The notes under the pieces were generated by a model that saw only the letters and a program-made list of their open reading frames with translations, searched no databases and was not told the DNA's origin. The position numbers were made by a program, and so were the translations under genes. 51,754 bases of DNA from Bacteroidales bacterium (GTDB lineage: Bacteria; Bacteroidota; Bacteroidia; Bacteroidales; UBA932), in contig JAEEVG010000009.1 in the NCBI GenBank assembly GCA_016290835.1, positions 1 to 51,754 on the forward strand. Reading direction: 5' to 3'. Below, piece by piece: positions 1 through 7,889 of this stretch; position 1 is the first letter of the stretch, and every line of letters begins with the position of its first letter.

Positions 1-66
1 AAAGAATAAAAGAATCGAGTTACCCCCATATCCTCCGGAACGTGTCCCGGTCGGCAAATGCTCGCT

Positions 67-378
67 TTATATGGTTACCTTAAAGCAGTAAATCTTGCCG
101 TTTTCGAGCGGGAGCTTGCTCGTGATTTTTTTCCGCTTGTCACCGACAGGGAACACTTCGATATACTCCACCTTATCTGGATTGTAGTTATAATAGTGGC
201 CGCCAAACTGGAAGCACAGCTCATACCCCGGCTCGAGGCCCTCGTCGAAGCGGACAGGCACATAGAAGGTCTTCGTGACCGGTTTATCCCACATATAGAA
301 ATCACTTTGCAGCGGAATTTCCAGCTCCTGAGACAAACAAATACGGCAAACAAATAGCCTAAAAAGACAGCGAGACAA
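67..378 (-). CDS. small hypothetical protein, start uncertain or gene remnant
   Basis: I do not recognise this 103-codon frame. The part from about residue 18 onward looks like real protein: rich in aromatic and charged residues, beta-strand-like, no membrane segment and no signal peptide. The first 17 codons are doubtful because they run through short direct repeats (CAAACAAATA at 334, 347 and 376) and into the hairpin that appears to terminate the upstream DUF2795 gene. A start at the internal ATG at 292-294 would give 75 residues. It could also be the 3' remnant of a longer gene. No promoter is obvious. Confidence 0.35.
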   Translation of the reverse strand: MSRCLFRLFVCRICLSQELEIPLQSDFYMWDKPVTKTFYVPVRFDEGLEPGYELCFQFGGHYYNYNPDKVEYIEVFPVGDKRKKITSKLPLENGKIYCFKVTI

Positions 379-405
379 ACAAATAATTTTTGCTTATCTC
401 GCTGT
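361..405 (-). terminator. rho-independent terminator after the DUF2795 gene
   Basis: ACAGCGAGA (367-375) pairs perfectly with TCTCGCTGT (397-405) around a 21-nt AT-rich loop. Read leftward the stem is followed by CTTTTT. It lies 31 bases after the stop of the DUF2795 gene and overlaps the supposed start of the next frame. Confidence 0.65.
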
Positions 406-435
406 AAATCAGTATGTTAAGAGTAAGATTCCCTC

Positions 436-657
436 TTAATACTCTTCCTCGTTAAAGAAGAAGTCCTCTTTGGTGGGGTAGTCGGGCCAGATGTCTTCGA
501 TGGTCTCGTAGATCTCTCCTTCTTCTTCGAGTTCTTCCAGGTTCTCAATAACCTCTTCGGGCGCGCCGGAGCGGTTCGCGTAATCAATGAGTTCTTCTTT
601 GGTTGCCGGCCACGGAGCATCGTCCAGGGCGCTGGCTAGTTCGAGTGTCCAATACAT
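436..657 (-). CDS. DUF2795 family small acidic protein
   Basis: This 73-residue protein is strongly acidic, with runs of Glu and Asp and the C-terminal segment FFFNEEEY. The pattern WPATKEELIDYANRSGAP followed by a helix of Glu/Leu residues is what I know from DUF2795 proteins, which are widespread in Bacteroidetes at just this length. Function is unknown; the fold is a small helical bundle. It stands alone, with its own TAnnTTTG box at 680-687 and a terminator at 361-405. The ATG at 655-657 gives the usual family N-terminus MYWTLELAS. Confidence 0.85.
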   Translation of the reverse strand: MYWTLELASALDDAPWPATKEELIDYANRSGAPEEVIENLEELEEEGEIYETIEDIWPDYPTKEDFFFNEEEY

Positions 658-679
658 AGTCGTACCTTTTAATTTGGCG

Positions 680-687
680 CAAAAATA
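680..687 (-). promoter_or_regulatory. Bacteroidetes -7 box TATTTTTG for the DUF2795 gene
   Basis: The reverse strand reads TATTTTTG, matching the Bacteroidetes consensus TAnnTTTG, 22 bases before the start codon at 657. No clear TTTG -33 box is seen at the right distance. Confidence 0.5.
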
Positions 688-778
688 GAAATAATTTTCT
701 AATCTGATCCGCTTTCTGTAAAAAAGTTTTCAACAAGGCGCGGAGAGACCCGGCGCACTTATTTCAACTCATTGTGTA

Positions 779-1711
779 TCAGGTGTTTTTCCAGCTCTGA
801 CGGAACGCGTCTCCGAGGATTTCCCGCACCTGGGCGAGCAGTTCCGGGTCGGGTCGGGAGGCGGCATAGCCCAGGTTGGCGCGCACGTTTTCGGCCCGGG
901 TGGTGGAGAAAAGCGTGGAGGCGATCCGCGGCTCCTGCACGGCATATTCGACGGCGAGGCGCTCGATGGGATAGCCCGCGGCGGCGCAGTGTGCGGCCGC
1001 GCGGCGGCAGGCCTCCTTCAGGGTCTCGGGCGCCGGATGCCAGGCGGGGGCGCCGCGACCGGAGAGTAGCCCCATCGACAGCGGGCTGGCGTTGATGACG
1101 CCGATGCCCCGCTGCTCGAAGAAGTCCAGGAAATCCAGCAACTTGTCGTCGCAGAGGCAGTAATGGCAGAAGTTGAGCACGGACTCGACGGTGCCCGCCG
1201 GGGTATGCTCGACCACATATTGCAGATTCTCGAGCTGCAAGTCGGTGATACCCACGTGCCCGACGACTCCTTCTTCCCGCAGGGCCACGAGGGCGGGGAG
1301 GGTCTCCGCGCAGACCTGGTCCAGGTCGGCGAACTCGATGTCGTGGACATTGATTAGGTCGATGTGGTCCACGCCCAGGCGCTCCATGCTCTCGAATACG
1401 CTCTCACGGGCCCGCTTCGCTGAATAATCCCAGCTGTTGACCCCGTCCTGCCCGTAGCGGCCGACCTTGGTGGAGAGGATATATTTCTCCCGCGGAATCT
1501 GGCGCAGGGCCTTGCCCAGGACCTGCTCGGCCTTGTAGTAGCCGTAGTAGGGAGACACGTCGATGAAGTTGATGCCGCCCTCGATGGCAGCGAAAACAGC
1601 CTGGATGCCGTCTTCCTCCCGCAGGGGGTGAAAGACGCCGCCGAGGCTGGATGCGCCGAATCCGAGTGCGGACAGGCGCAGGCCGGTACGGCCTAATTCT
1701 CTGTATTCCAT
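779..1711 (-). CDS. aldo/keto reductase, L-galactose/L-fucose dehydrogenase-like
   Basis: A 310-residue cytosolic NAD(P)-dependent oxidoreductase of the aldo/keto reductase family. The N-terminus MEYRELGRTGLRLSALGFG is typical, and the catalytic tetrad is visible: Asp and Tyr in FIDVSPYYG (about residues 49-57), Lys in LSTKVG and His in INVHDIEF. The closest family I recognise is the L-galactose/L-fucose dehydrogenase group, which oxidises the sugar C1 to a lactone. It is the last gene of a three-gene operon; its start overlaps the end of the dehydrogenase gene by 19 bp. With the lactonase-like amidohydrolase next door, a sugar-to-lactone-to-acid route is plausible. The substrate is inferred, not shown. 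Confidence 0.85.
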   Translation of the reverse strand: MEYRELGRTGLRLSALGFGASSLGGVFHPLREEDGIQAVFAAIEGGINFIDVSPYYGYYKAEQVLGKALRQIPREKYILSTKVGRYGQDGVNSWDYSAKRARESVFESMERLGVDHIDLINVHDIEFADLDQVCAETLPALVALREEGVVGHVGITDLQLENLQYVVEHTPAGTVESVLNFCHYCLCDDKLLDFLDFFEQRGIGVINASPLSMGLLSGRGAPAWHPAPETLKEACRRAAAHCAAAGYPIERLAVEYAVQEPRIASTLFSTTRAENVRANLGYAASRPDPELLAQVREILGDAFRQSWKNT

Positions 1712-2697
1712 TGGGTCAGGATTCTGAAGACTTGACCGGGGGCGGCATCCCAGCGCTCGAGCGCCTGCTGGGCATCCTCGGGCCGGATGATGTCGGAGAC
1801 GAAGCGGTCGAGCGGCGCCTCGCCCCGGCGTATGGTGCGGATCACGGCATCGAAATCGGTGGGGGTGGCGTTGCGCGAGCCCATCATGGCCAGTTCTTTC
1901 TTGACGATGACGCCGGGCGGGAGGAGTACTTCGGATTTGGGATAACCGATGCAGACCACGCGCCCGCAGAAATCTGCACGTTCGATGGCCAGCTGGTAGG
2001 TGGCGGGGGAGCCCACGGCTTCGATCACGACGCTGGGGGCGGGGAGGCCCTCCCAGGGGCTCCGGGTGTTGTAGGTGAAGGCTGCGCCGAGATCGTGTGC
2101 CATTGCCAGTTTGTCCGCTTCGATGTCGGCGGCGATCACCGTAGCGCCCCGCCGCAGGGAGCGGATCACGGCACCCAGGCCCACCATGCCGCAGCCGATG
2201 ACCAGCACGGTGTCGGTGTCACTGACCTGGCCGCGTGCCACGGCGTGGAAGCCCACGCTCATCGGCTCGATGAGGGCCGCATCCCGCACCGAAAGTCCGT
2301 CGGCGGGGATGATCTTCTGCCACGGGAGGGTGAGGTATTCGCGCATCGCGCCGTCGCGCTGCACGCCGAGGGTCTCATTGTGCTCGCAGGCGTTGTAGCG
2401 GCCCTCGCGGCAGGAGGCGCAGTGGCCGCAGTGGGTGTAGGGATTGGCGGTGACGACCATCCCGGGACGGAAATTCTCCGGGACACCGGGGCCCGTGGCG
2501 GCGATCACGGCGCCGATCTCGTGGCCGGGGATGACATCCGGCTTGGCCATCGCGTTGCGGCCGCGCCAGGTGTTGAGGTCGCTGCCGCAGAAGCCGATAT
2601 AGTGCATCCGGAGCAGGATTTCCCCGGGCCCGGGGGTGCATTCCGGGAGTTCGACCGTACGGATCAGGCGGGGTTGGGGGATCTGCAGGGCTTTCAT
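1693..2697 (-). CDS. zinc-dependent medium-chain alcohol dehydrogenase
   Basis: 334 residues. The catalytic zinc site is seen in GFCGSDLNTW and PGHEIG, the structural zinc Cys cluster in CGHCASCREGRYNAC (about residues 85-99), and the nucleotide-binding motif in VLVIGCGMVGLGA. This is the sorbitol/threonine/idonate dehydrogenase branch, acting on a secondary alcohol of a sugar, polyol or sugar acid with NAD(P). A longer open frame runs upstream to 3585, but that part is the shadow of the amidohydrolase gene. The ATG at 2695-2697 gives the proper N-terminus MKALQIPQP and overlaps the upstream stop as ATGA. Middle gene of the operon. Confidence 0.88.
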   Translation of the reverse strand: MKALQIPQPRLIRTVELPECTPGPGEILLRMHYIGFCGSDLNTWRGRNAMAKPDVIPGHEIGAVIAATGPGVPENFRPGMVVTANPYTHCGHCASCREGRYNACEHNETLGVQRDGAMREYLTLPWQKIIPADGLSVRDAALIEPMSVGFHAVARGQVSDTDTVLVIGCGMVGLGAVIRSLRRGATVIAADIEADKLAMAHDLGAAFTYNTRSPWEGLPAPSVVIEAVGSPATYQLAIERADFCGRVVCIGYPKSEVLLPPGVIVKKELAMMGSRNATPTDFDAVIRTIRRGEAPLDRFVSDIIRPEDAQQALERWDAAPGQVFRILTQWNTEN

Positions 2698-3578
2698 TCT
2701 GACATATTTTTGATGTAGGGGAGTTCGGGCAGGTCGTGGAAGCCGTAGAAGGCGCAGGCGTTGCCGCCGAGGAAGGCGGCCTTGTCCTCCGCCGAGAGTT
2801 CCGGCGTCTTGAGGACGAAGTCGTAGGACATCCGGTAGGTGATGGCCGTGATGGTGCGGGGGTAGTCGCTGCCCCACATCAGTTTGTCCATCCCCACCTC
2901 GTCGGCCGCCTGCCGGATGGCGCGCACGGCCCCGGGGAAGGGGTAGAACTCGTCGTTGTAGAGCCAGGTGATGCCGCCGCTCTCGATGCGCACGTTCTCC
3001 GCGCGGGCCAGCCGGATCTGCTCGATCCAGTGCTCCGAGCGGGCCAGGCCGAAATGCCCGATGGCGACTTTCAGCCGGGGACATTCCTGCACGACAGTAG
3101 CGAACTGGGCGATCTGGCGGGCATCGTCGGCCAGGCACATCGACAGGATGATCCCGCGCCGCTCGAGTTCTCGGAAGGCGGCCATCATCTCCGGCGAGTC
3201 GAGGTCCCGCTTCATCCGGTGTCCCGGGATGGTCGCGGCGCGGAAGCCTTCGGGAACGGACAGCCCGCCCCGGTCGATATCCAGCATCGCGCAGCAAAGG
3301 AAGCGCTCCGGCCAGCGCTGCTGCACTTCGAGAAGATAAGCGTCCTGGTTGCCGTCGATGATCTCCTGGACCACTACGGCTGCGCCCACCTGGGCGTAAT
3401 TCATGTTCGAGAGGAAGACCTCGGCGCTGTTGCGCCCGTCGATCAGGAAGGGGGGCAGCATCTGCCGCTCTTCGCCGAAAAAGAGGGCCCTCCCGTCCGG
3501 GAGCGCCCGGATCGGCTGCCCGTCCACCACGGCTTCCTGCCGGAGCCATAGATGGGAGTGTGCATCTATGATGGTCAT
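2694..3578 (-). CDS. amidohydrolase family protein, lactonase-like
   Basis: 294 residues from the ATG at 3576-3578, with N-terminus MTIIDAHSHLW. The HSH zinc motif opens the TIM barrel. Further metal-site residues are likely His in VAIGHFGLA and Asp in MWGSDYPRT near the C-terminus. This is the COG2159/COG3618 type that includes L-fuconolactonase, L-rhamnonolactonase and decarboxylases. Its position with a sugar-oxidising AKR and a zinc dehydrogenase favours lactone hydrolysis. A longer frame to 3689 exists, but the promoter box at 3583-3590 sits inside it, so the shorter start is right. First gene of the operon; the mRNA may be leaderless. Confidence 0.85.
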   Translation of the reverse strand: MTIIDAHSHLWLRQEAVVDGQPIRALPDGRALFFGEERQMLPPFLIDGRNSAEVFLSNMNYAQVGAAVVVQEIIDGNQDAYLLEVQQRWPERFLCCAMLDIDRGGLSVPEGFRAATIPGHRMKRDLDSPEMMAAFRELERRGIILSMCLADDARQIAQFATVVQECPRLKVAIGHFGLARSEHWIEQIRLARAENVRIESGGITWLYNDEFYPFPGAVRAIRQAADEVGMDKLMWGSDYPRTITAITYRMSYDFVLKTPELSAEDKAAFLGGNACAFYGFHDLPELPYIKNMSE

Positions 3579-3582
3579 AGGA

Positions 3583-3590
3583 CAAATATA
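3583..3590 (-). promoter_or_regulatory. -7 box TATATTTG of the amidohydrolase operon
   Basis: The reverse strand reads TATATTTG, a perfect TAnnTTTG match, and only four bases (TCCT) separate it from the ATG. Transcription would begin at or next to the start codon. Confidence 0.65.
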
Positions 3591-3593
3591 CAG

Positions 3594-3654
3594 TTTTTTC
3601 GTCCCGAAAGCAAGTGGGACGAAGCGTGAAAAACAGGATTTTCGTCCCCGAAAA
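3594..3654. promoter_or_regulatory. tandem operator-like dyads upstream of the amidohydrolase operon
   Basis: TTCGTCCC occurs at 3598-3605 and 3641-3648, and inverted (GGGACGAA) at 3616-3623. Two of these are the centre of small dyads: TTTTCG-TCC-CGAAA at 3596-3609 and TTTTCG-TCCC-CGAAAA at 3639-3654. The sites lie just upstream of the -7 box, where a repressor or activator would act. The regulator is not in the window as far as I can tell. Confidence 0.45.
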
Positions 3655-3715
3655 CGGGCGGGTTTTCCGCTAAATGGGCTCCCGGTCACATTTCGGGCAC
3701 TATCGGTGGAGACTC

Positions 3716-3747
3716 TTTGCCGGCCGCGTACAGAGTGCCTACCTTTG
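3716..3747 (+). promoter_or_regulatory. promoter of the acyltransferase gene
   Basis: TTTG at 3716-3719 and TACCTTTG at 3740-3747 are separated by 20 bases, matching the -33/-7 arrangement of Bacteroidetes promoters. The start codon follows 23 bases later at 3771. Confidence 0.6.
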
Positions 3748-3770
3748 TGTCAGACCAAACGCGAAAGCAT

Positions 3771-5033
3771 ATGATCAGACAACAACTCTTGCGGCTTGAC
3801 AATGCCTCTTTCATATATCCCGCCAGCCAGTCGAAGAAGTACTCTTCGCTGTACCGGATGAGCGTCACCCTGACCGAAGCGGTGGACACCGAGATCCTCC
3901 AGCAGGCGCTGGAAGCGACGGTGGACCGCATTCCCACGTTCCATTATACTCTGACCGGCGGGGCCCTGTGGTGGTATCTCCGCTACCTGGACCGGACGCC
4001 GCGCGTGCTGCCCCTGCAGCCGCTCCACCAGTTCAATATCGAGAGGAACGGCGGCTTCCTTTTCCGTGTGTCTGCGGATGGCTGCCGCATCGTGCAGGAC
4101 ATTTTCCACGTCCTGACGGACGGGAACGGGGGGATGACCTTTCTGCTCACCCTGACGGCGGAGTATCTGCGCCTGCGCTACGGCGTACAGCCGGTGTACG
4201 GCGGCCGCATCCTGGATCCTTCCGCGCGGCCCTGTGCCTCGGAACTCGCCGATTCCTTCGATGATTTCGGAGGCAAGCGGGGCTCGCTCGAGCAGAACGA
4301 TCCCGCCTGGCACATCCGCGGCCGTGAGCTGGGCCACAAGGTGCTGCGCAACCTGCGCGTCCGCATCCCGATGGGACGTATCGCGGAAGTGTCCCGCGCC
4401 CGGGGCTGCACCGTGACCGAACTGTTGGTAGCGGCACAGGTGGCGGCGCTCCAGGAACTGCGCGGTGCGGGCCGGAACCGTTCCCGTTCGGCGCTCAAGG
4501 TCAACGTGCCCGTGGACCTGAGGCGCATCTTCGGCGGCAGCACCCTGCGGAATTTCTCTTCTTATGTGATGCTGGGCGTGGACGTGCGCAACGGCGAGTA
4601 CGACTTCGACCAGATCCTCGAGATCGTCTCCGCGCAGAAGCGGCTCTATTCGATGCCCAGCCAGCTCGAGCCCAAGGTGGCGAAGAACGTGGAACTGGAA
4701 AATAATTTCGCCATCAACTGCATCCCGCGCGTGCTCAAGAAGCCCATCATCGACATCATCAACAAACTGAAGGGCGACCGCTATTGCACCCATACCCTGT
4801 CCAACCTGGGCCGTATCGCGCTCCCGGAGTCGCTGCGCGGCTATGTGCGCGATATCGACTTCGTGCTGGGCCGCCAGCGGGGCAATTCGGGCGCATCCGC
4901 CTGCGTGGGTTTCGGAGGCCATCTGGTGCTCAATATGTCCCGCCGCATCGCCGAGCGTTCTTTCGAAGACGGGTTCCTGCGCCAGCTGGAATGCCTCGGC
5001 ATCCCCACGGAGGCGGAAGAATCTGATATTTAG
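3771..5033 (+). CDS. condensation-domain-like acyltransferase
   Basis: 420 residues from the ATG at 3771 (MIRQQLLRLDNASF). The frame opens earlier, but the promoter at 3716-3747 rules that out. The central FHVLTDGNGG (about residue 110) carries the H-x3-D-G active-site motif of the chloramphenicol-acetyltransferase-fold superfamily, which includes NRPS condensation domains, PapA5 and alcohol acetyltransferases. The later segment DFVLGRQRGNSG resembles the second-half motif of that fold. Such enzymes join an acyl thioester to an alcohol or amine. There is no carrier protein or NRPS module nearby, so it acts as a single enzyme on an unknown substrate. No signal peptide. Confidence 0.7.
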   Translation: MIRQQLLRLDNASFIYPASQSKKYSSLYRMSVTLTEAVDTEILQQALEATVDRIPTFHYTLTGGALWWYLRYLDRTPRVLPLQPLHQFNIERNGGFLFRVSADGCRIVQDIFHVLTDGNGGMTFLLTLTAEYLRLRYGVQPVYGGRILDPSARPCASELADSFDDFGGKRGSLEQNDPAWHIRGRELGHKVLRNLRVRIPMGRIAEVSRARGCTVTELLVAAQVAALQELRGAGRNRSRSALKVNVPVDLRRIFGGSTLRNFSSYVMLGVDVRNGEYDFDQILEIVSAQKRLYSMPSQLEPKVAKNVELENNFAINCIPRVLKKPIIDIINKLKGDRYCTHTLSNLGRIALPESLRGYVRDIDFVLGRQRGNSGASACVGFGGHLVLNMSRRIAERSFEDGFLRQLECLGIPTEAEESDI

Positions 5034-5115
5034 TATTTCAGCAGACTTCGGATTTTGATTTTAGAAAAACTATTCGCATCTTGTGGTACAGAAAAACCAC
5101 AAGCTCAAATAGGAT

Positions 5116-6681
5116 ATGAAAAAGTCTCTGATTCTCGCCGCGGCAGCGGCTTTGCTTCTCTGTTCCTGTGCGAATAACTCCCAACCTGTCCGGAAAGGCC
5201 CCATCACCACCGGGGACGATTGTATCGTGACGACCACCTCCGGTAAGATCATGGGCTACAACGACGCCGGTATCTACACCTTCAAGGGTGTCCCGTACGC
5301 CCATGCGGAGCGTTTCATGCCGCCCCGTGATCCCGATCCGTGGGAGGGTGTCAAGAAGACCCAGGTCTATGGCCCCCAGGCCATGCAGGGCCAGAATATG
5401 CGCTGGGGCGGCAATCCGAGCGACTATGATTTCGGCTTTGAATTCAAGAAAGAATTGCAGTCCGAGGACTGCCAGGTCCTCAATATCTGGACCCCGGCGC
5501 CGGACGGCAAGAAGCGGCCGGTATTCCTCTGGATCCACGGCGGCGGCTATGCCTCCGGTTCCGCCATCTTCCTGCCTGCGCAGGAGGGTAGGGCGCTGGC
5601 CGAGAAGGGCGACATCGTGGTCGTGACCGTCAACCACCGCCTCAATATCCTGGGCTATCTCGATCTGACCGGCCTGGGCGGTAAGTATGCGGAGTCCGTC
5701 AACCTCGGTATGCAGGACTTGGTCAAGGCCCTCGAGTGGGTGCACAACAACATCGCCTCCTTCGGCGGCGATCCGGGCTGCGTGACGATCGGCGGGCAGA
5801 GCGGCGGTGGCGGCAAGACCTCCACCCTGATGGCGATGCCTTCGGCGAAGGGTCTTTTCCACCGGGCGATCGTGCAGAGCGGCTCCACCCTGCGCCAGCA
5901 GGAGCCGGCCCAAAGCCAGGCCCTCGGTCTGGCCGTGGTGAAGGAACTGGGCCTCAAACCCGGGCCGGACGTGGATCTGAGCAAGTTCAGCTATGAGGAA
6001 TTGGTGGCGGCCGGGAACCGGGCGTCACGCGGGATGGGCCGCGGCGGCTTCTCTCCCGTGGTGGACGGCAAATATCTGGTCCAGCATCCCTTCGATCCCA
6101 CCGGAGCGGAATGCAGCAAGGATGTGCCGATGCTGATCGGGTCCAATCTCAATGAGTTCTGCTATACCAACAATGTCCCCTTCACGATGGAACAGGCCAA
6201 AGAGCGGCTGGCCCCGCGCATGGGCGAAGAGAAGTTCGCCGCATTCGTCGAGGAGTTCGAGCGCGTGTATCCGGGCGGGGAACCCAAGGAGTTGGTCAAT
6301 ACCGATTTCCGCACGCGCGGCAACGTGATCCGGCAGGCGGCTGCGAAGCAGGCGCAGGGCGGTGCGAACGCCTACGTGTATCTGTTCGCCTGGAAGTCCG
6401 AGGTAAACGACGGGGCGTTGGCCGCCTGCCACGGGATGGAACTCCCGTTTATGTTCAACAACGTCGCCAACCAGCGGGAGATGACGGGCGGTACGCCGGA
6501 GGCCTACCAGATGGCGGACGTGGTGAGCAGCGCGTGGATCGCATTCATCAAGACGGGCGATCCGAATTGTAAGGAAGTCCCCGCGTGGGAGCCGTTCAAG
6601 CCCGGGGAGAACCCTACGATGGTCTTCGACAACGTCACCGTCCTGAAGAAAAACCACGACGCCGCCCTGCTGCAATACTAA
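5116..6681 (+). CDS. lipoprotein type B carboxylesterase
   Basis: 521 residues. The N-terminus is a lipoprotein signal (LLLCSCANN, lipid-modified Cys at about residue 17). The body is an alpha/beta hydrolase of the carboxylesterase/para-nitrobenzyl esterase family: oxyanion hole WIHGGGYASG, nucleophile elbow IGGQSGGGG where the usual motif is GESAGG, a likely acid residue near SNLNEF, and the catalytic His in ACHGMELPF. It probably removes ester groups from sugars or aromatic esters at the cell surface or periplasm. It follows the acyltransferase on the same strand after 82 bp; joint function is possible but not shown. No clear promoter box. Confidence 0.87.
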   Translation: MKKSLILAAAAALLLCSCANNSQPVRKGPITTGDDCIVTTTSGKIMGYNDAGIYTFKGVPYAHAERFMPPRDPDPWEGVKKTQVYGPQAMQGQNMRWGGNPSDYDFGFEFKKELQSEDCQVLNIWTPAPDGKKRPVFLWIHGGGYASGSAIFLPAQEGRALAEKGDIVVVTVNHRLNILGYLDLTGLGGKYAESVNLGMQDLVKALEWVHNNIASFGGDPGCVTIGGQSGGGGKTSTLMAMPSAKGLFHRAIVQSGSTLRQQEPAQSQALGLAVVKELGLKPGPDVDLSKFSYEELVAAGNRASRGMGRGGFSPVVDGKYLVQHPFDPTGAECSKDVPMLIGSNLNEFCYTNNVPFTMEQAKERLAPRMGEEKFAAFVEEFERVYPGGEPKELVNTDFRTRGNVIRQAAAKQAQGGANAYVYLFAWKSEVNDGALAACHGMELPFMFNNVANQREMTGGTPEAYQMADVVSSAWIAFIKTGDPNCKEVPAWEPFKPGENPTMVFDNVTVLKKNHDAALLQY

Positions 6682-6715
6682 ACGCTTGGTCCGGTCACGG
6701 CTGTGCCCGGTTTCA

Positions 6716-7372
6716 TCAATCCTGCAGATACCCGTGCCTCACCAGATCTTCCCGGCAGCGGACGGGACTGGTATAGCCGTCGGCGATCACGAATAGATTG
6801 TCGGCGATGGAAGAGATCGCATCATAGTTGTGGTCGGTGACGATGATACCGTGGTCCTGGCTGCGTTCGCGGATCAGCGCCTGGACTTCCTCGATACTCA
6901 CGGGATCCACCTGCGTGAAGGGTTCATCCAGAATGTAGAAAGGAGCCTCGCTCATCAAGACCAAGTACAATTCGGCAAGCCTGGCTTCGCCGCCGGAAAG
7001 CTCGTAGAGAGGTGAATTGCAATAGCGGGAATACTTGGGAATGCGGTTGACGAAGGTCCAGTAATTCACGCCAAACAGTTCGAAGGCGCGGCGCAGCCGC
7101 ATCCCTTCCGGAATCAGGCGCCCCTGCGGCAGATACTTGATATATCGGCCGATACCCCGTCTGTCGATGGGCTTTTCGTCGATGCTCACCATCACGTTGT
7201 CCACCCGGAGGCCGCCCATCAGGGCGCGGAACATACAGGATTTCCCGGCACCGTTGCGGCCCAGGAGGCCCGTGACCATCCCGGTCTCGGAGGTGATATA
7301 ACCGCCGCTCAGCACCGTTTTCTGGCCGAAACGGACCACCACGCTGTCTACGATGAGTCTGTGCTTATCCAT
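6716..7372 (-). CDS. ABC transporter ATP-binding protein
   Basis: 218 residues with a full nucleotide-binding domain: Walker A GRNGAGKS (about residues 37-44), signature LSGGE, Walker B FYILDEPF and a switch His in VTDHNYD. It looks like the LptB/LivF-like single-domain ATPases. Its start overlaps the preceding gene for a small three-helix membrane protein by 8 bp, so the two very likely form one transporter or membrane-remodelling complex. Substrate unknown. Confidence 0.85.
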   Translation of the reverse strand: MDKHRLIVDSVVVRFGQKTVLSGGYITSETGMVTGLLGRNGAGKSCMFRALMGGLRVDNVMVSIDEKPIDRRGIGRYIKYLPQGRLIPEGMRLRRAFELFGVNYWTFVNRIPKYSRYCNSPLYELSGGEARLAELYLVLMSEAPFYILDEPFTQVDPVSIEEVQALIRERSQDHGIIVTDHNYDAISSIADNLFVIADGYTSPVRCREDLVRHGYLQD

Positions 7373-7682
7373 GGATGAAAAACATGATGGTCATCAGGAT
7401 GGCGAGGGCCAGGAAGTCGATCAGGATGGCGCTGGACAGCAACTTCCTGCGGGTCAGACCCAGGTTGATGTAGAAGAAGATGGCGTCCCGGTCGCGGACT
7501 TGTATGACCAGATATACGGTAATGGCAATGATCGCAGCTTTGATGATGAAGGAATCCACCAGGAAAGTGTAGGAAAACCCGCCCGCCTGGAAAGCCGCGC
7601 ATACCAGATTATACACCGCACCGATCAGGAAAATGACTTTCCCGTAGCGCCAGGTGAGTGATATGCGGTCCCGCAGGGTCAT
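7365..7682 (-). CDS. small membrane protein, likely ABC partner
   Basis: 105 residues with three predicted membrane helices (about residues 15-36, 47-63 and 83-102) and a charged stretch RDRDAIFFYINLGLTRRK between the last two. It is translationally coupled to the ABC ATPase gene. At this size it must form oligomers to make a transmembrane pathway, or it serves as a membrane anchor for the ATPase. No known family name comes to mind. The phrase FFYINLGLTRRKLL is reminiscent of the coupling region of ABC-2 permeases. Confidence 0.7.
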   Translation of the reverse strand: MTLRDRISLTWRYGKVIFLIGAVYNLVCAAFQAGGFSYTFLVDSFIIKAAIIAITVYLVIQVRDRDAIFFYINLGLTRRKLLSSAILIDFLALAILMTIMFFIHG

Positions 7683-7850
7683 GTTTCGTCAGTCGTGAAA
7701 CCGGACGGAGATTCAAGCAAAAATCAAGCCTTTCAAGGGTGAAAAATAGCATCCTCGATATGAAGTATTCAACGCAAACCTCTCTATTTCAGCATCGGCA
7801 TCGGCGTGAGGGGCCTGGAGAATCAGTAGCAGTCCCTTGTGCATTGAATA
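7683..7850. other. intergenic stretch without recognisable gene
   Basis: These 168 bases separate the small membrane protein gene from the tRNA terminator. A weak box GATTTTTG on the reverse strand around 7723-7730 could serve the membrane protein gene. The 61-codon frame across this area runs through the terminator and tRNA and is not credible. Confidence 0.4.
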
Positions 7851-7889
7851 AGAAAAACCCCGTCTGAACACATCAGACGGGGTTTTCAG
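7851..7889 (-). terminator. strong terminator after tRNA-Arg
   Basis: A 14-bp perfect stem (7854-7867 with 7873-7886, including the flanking A/T pairs) around the loop ACACA. Read leftward it ends in GGGGTTTTTC. It lies directly after the tRNA and ends the rplS/tRNA transcript. Confidence 0.85.

Noticed and set aside
1651-2718. A 355-codon forward frame opposite the zinc dehydrogenase gene
   Set aside because: Low-complexity composition, no recognisable motif, fully opposite a well-supported gene.
1693-3585. A 630-codon reverse frame suggesting an extended dehydrogenase
   Set aside because: The first half is an Arg/Pro-rich shadow of the amidohydrolase gene. The true dehydrogenase starts at the ATG at 2697, with the expected N-terminus and a 4-bp overlap.
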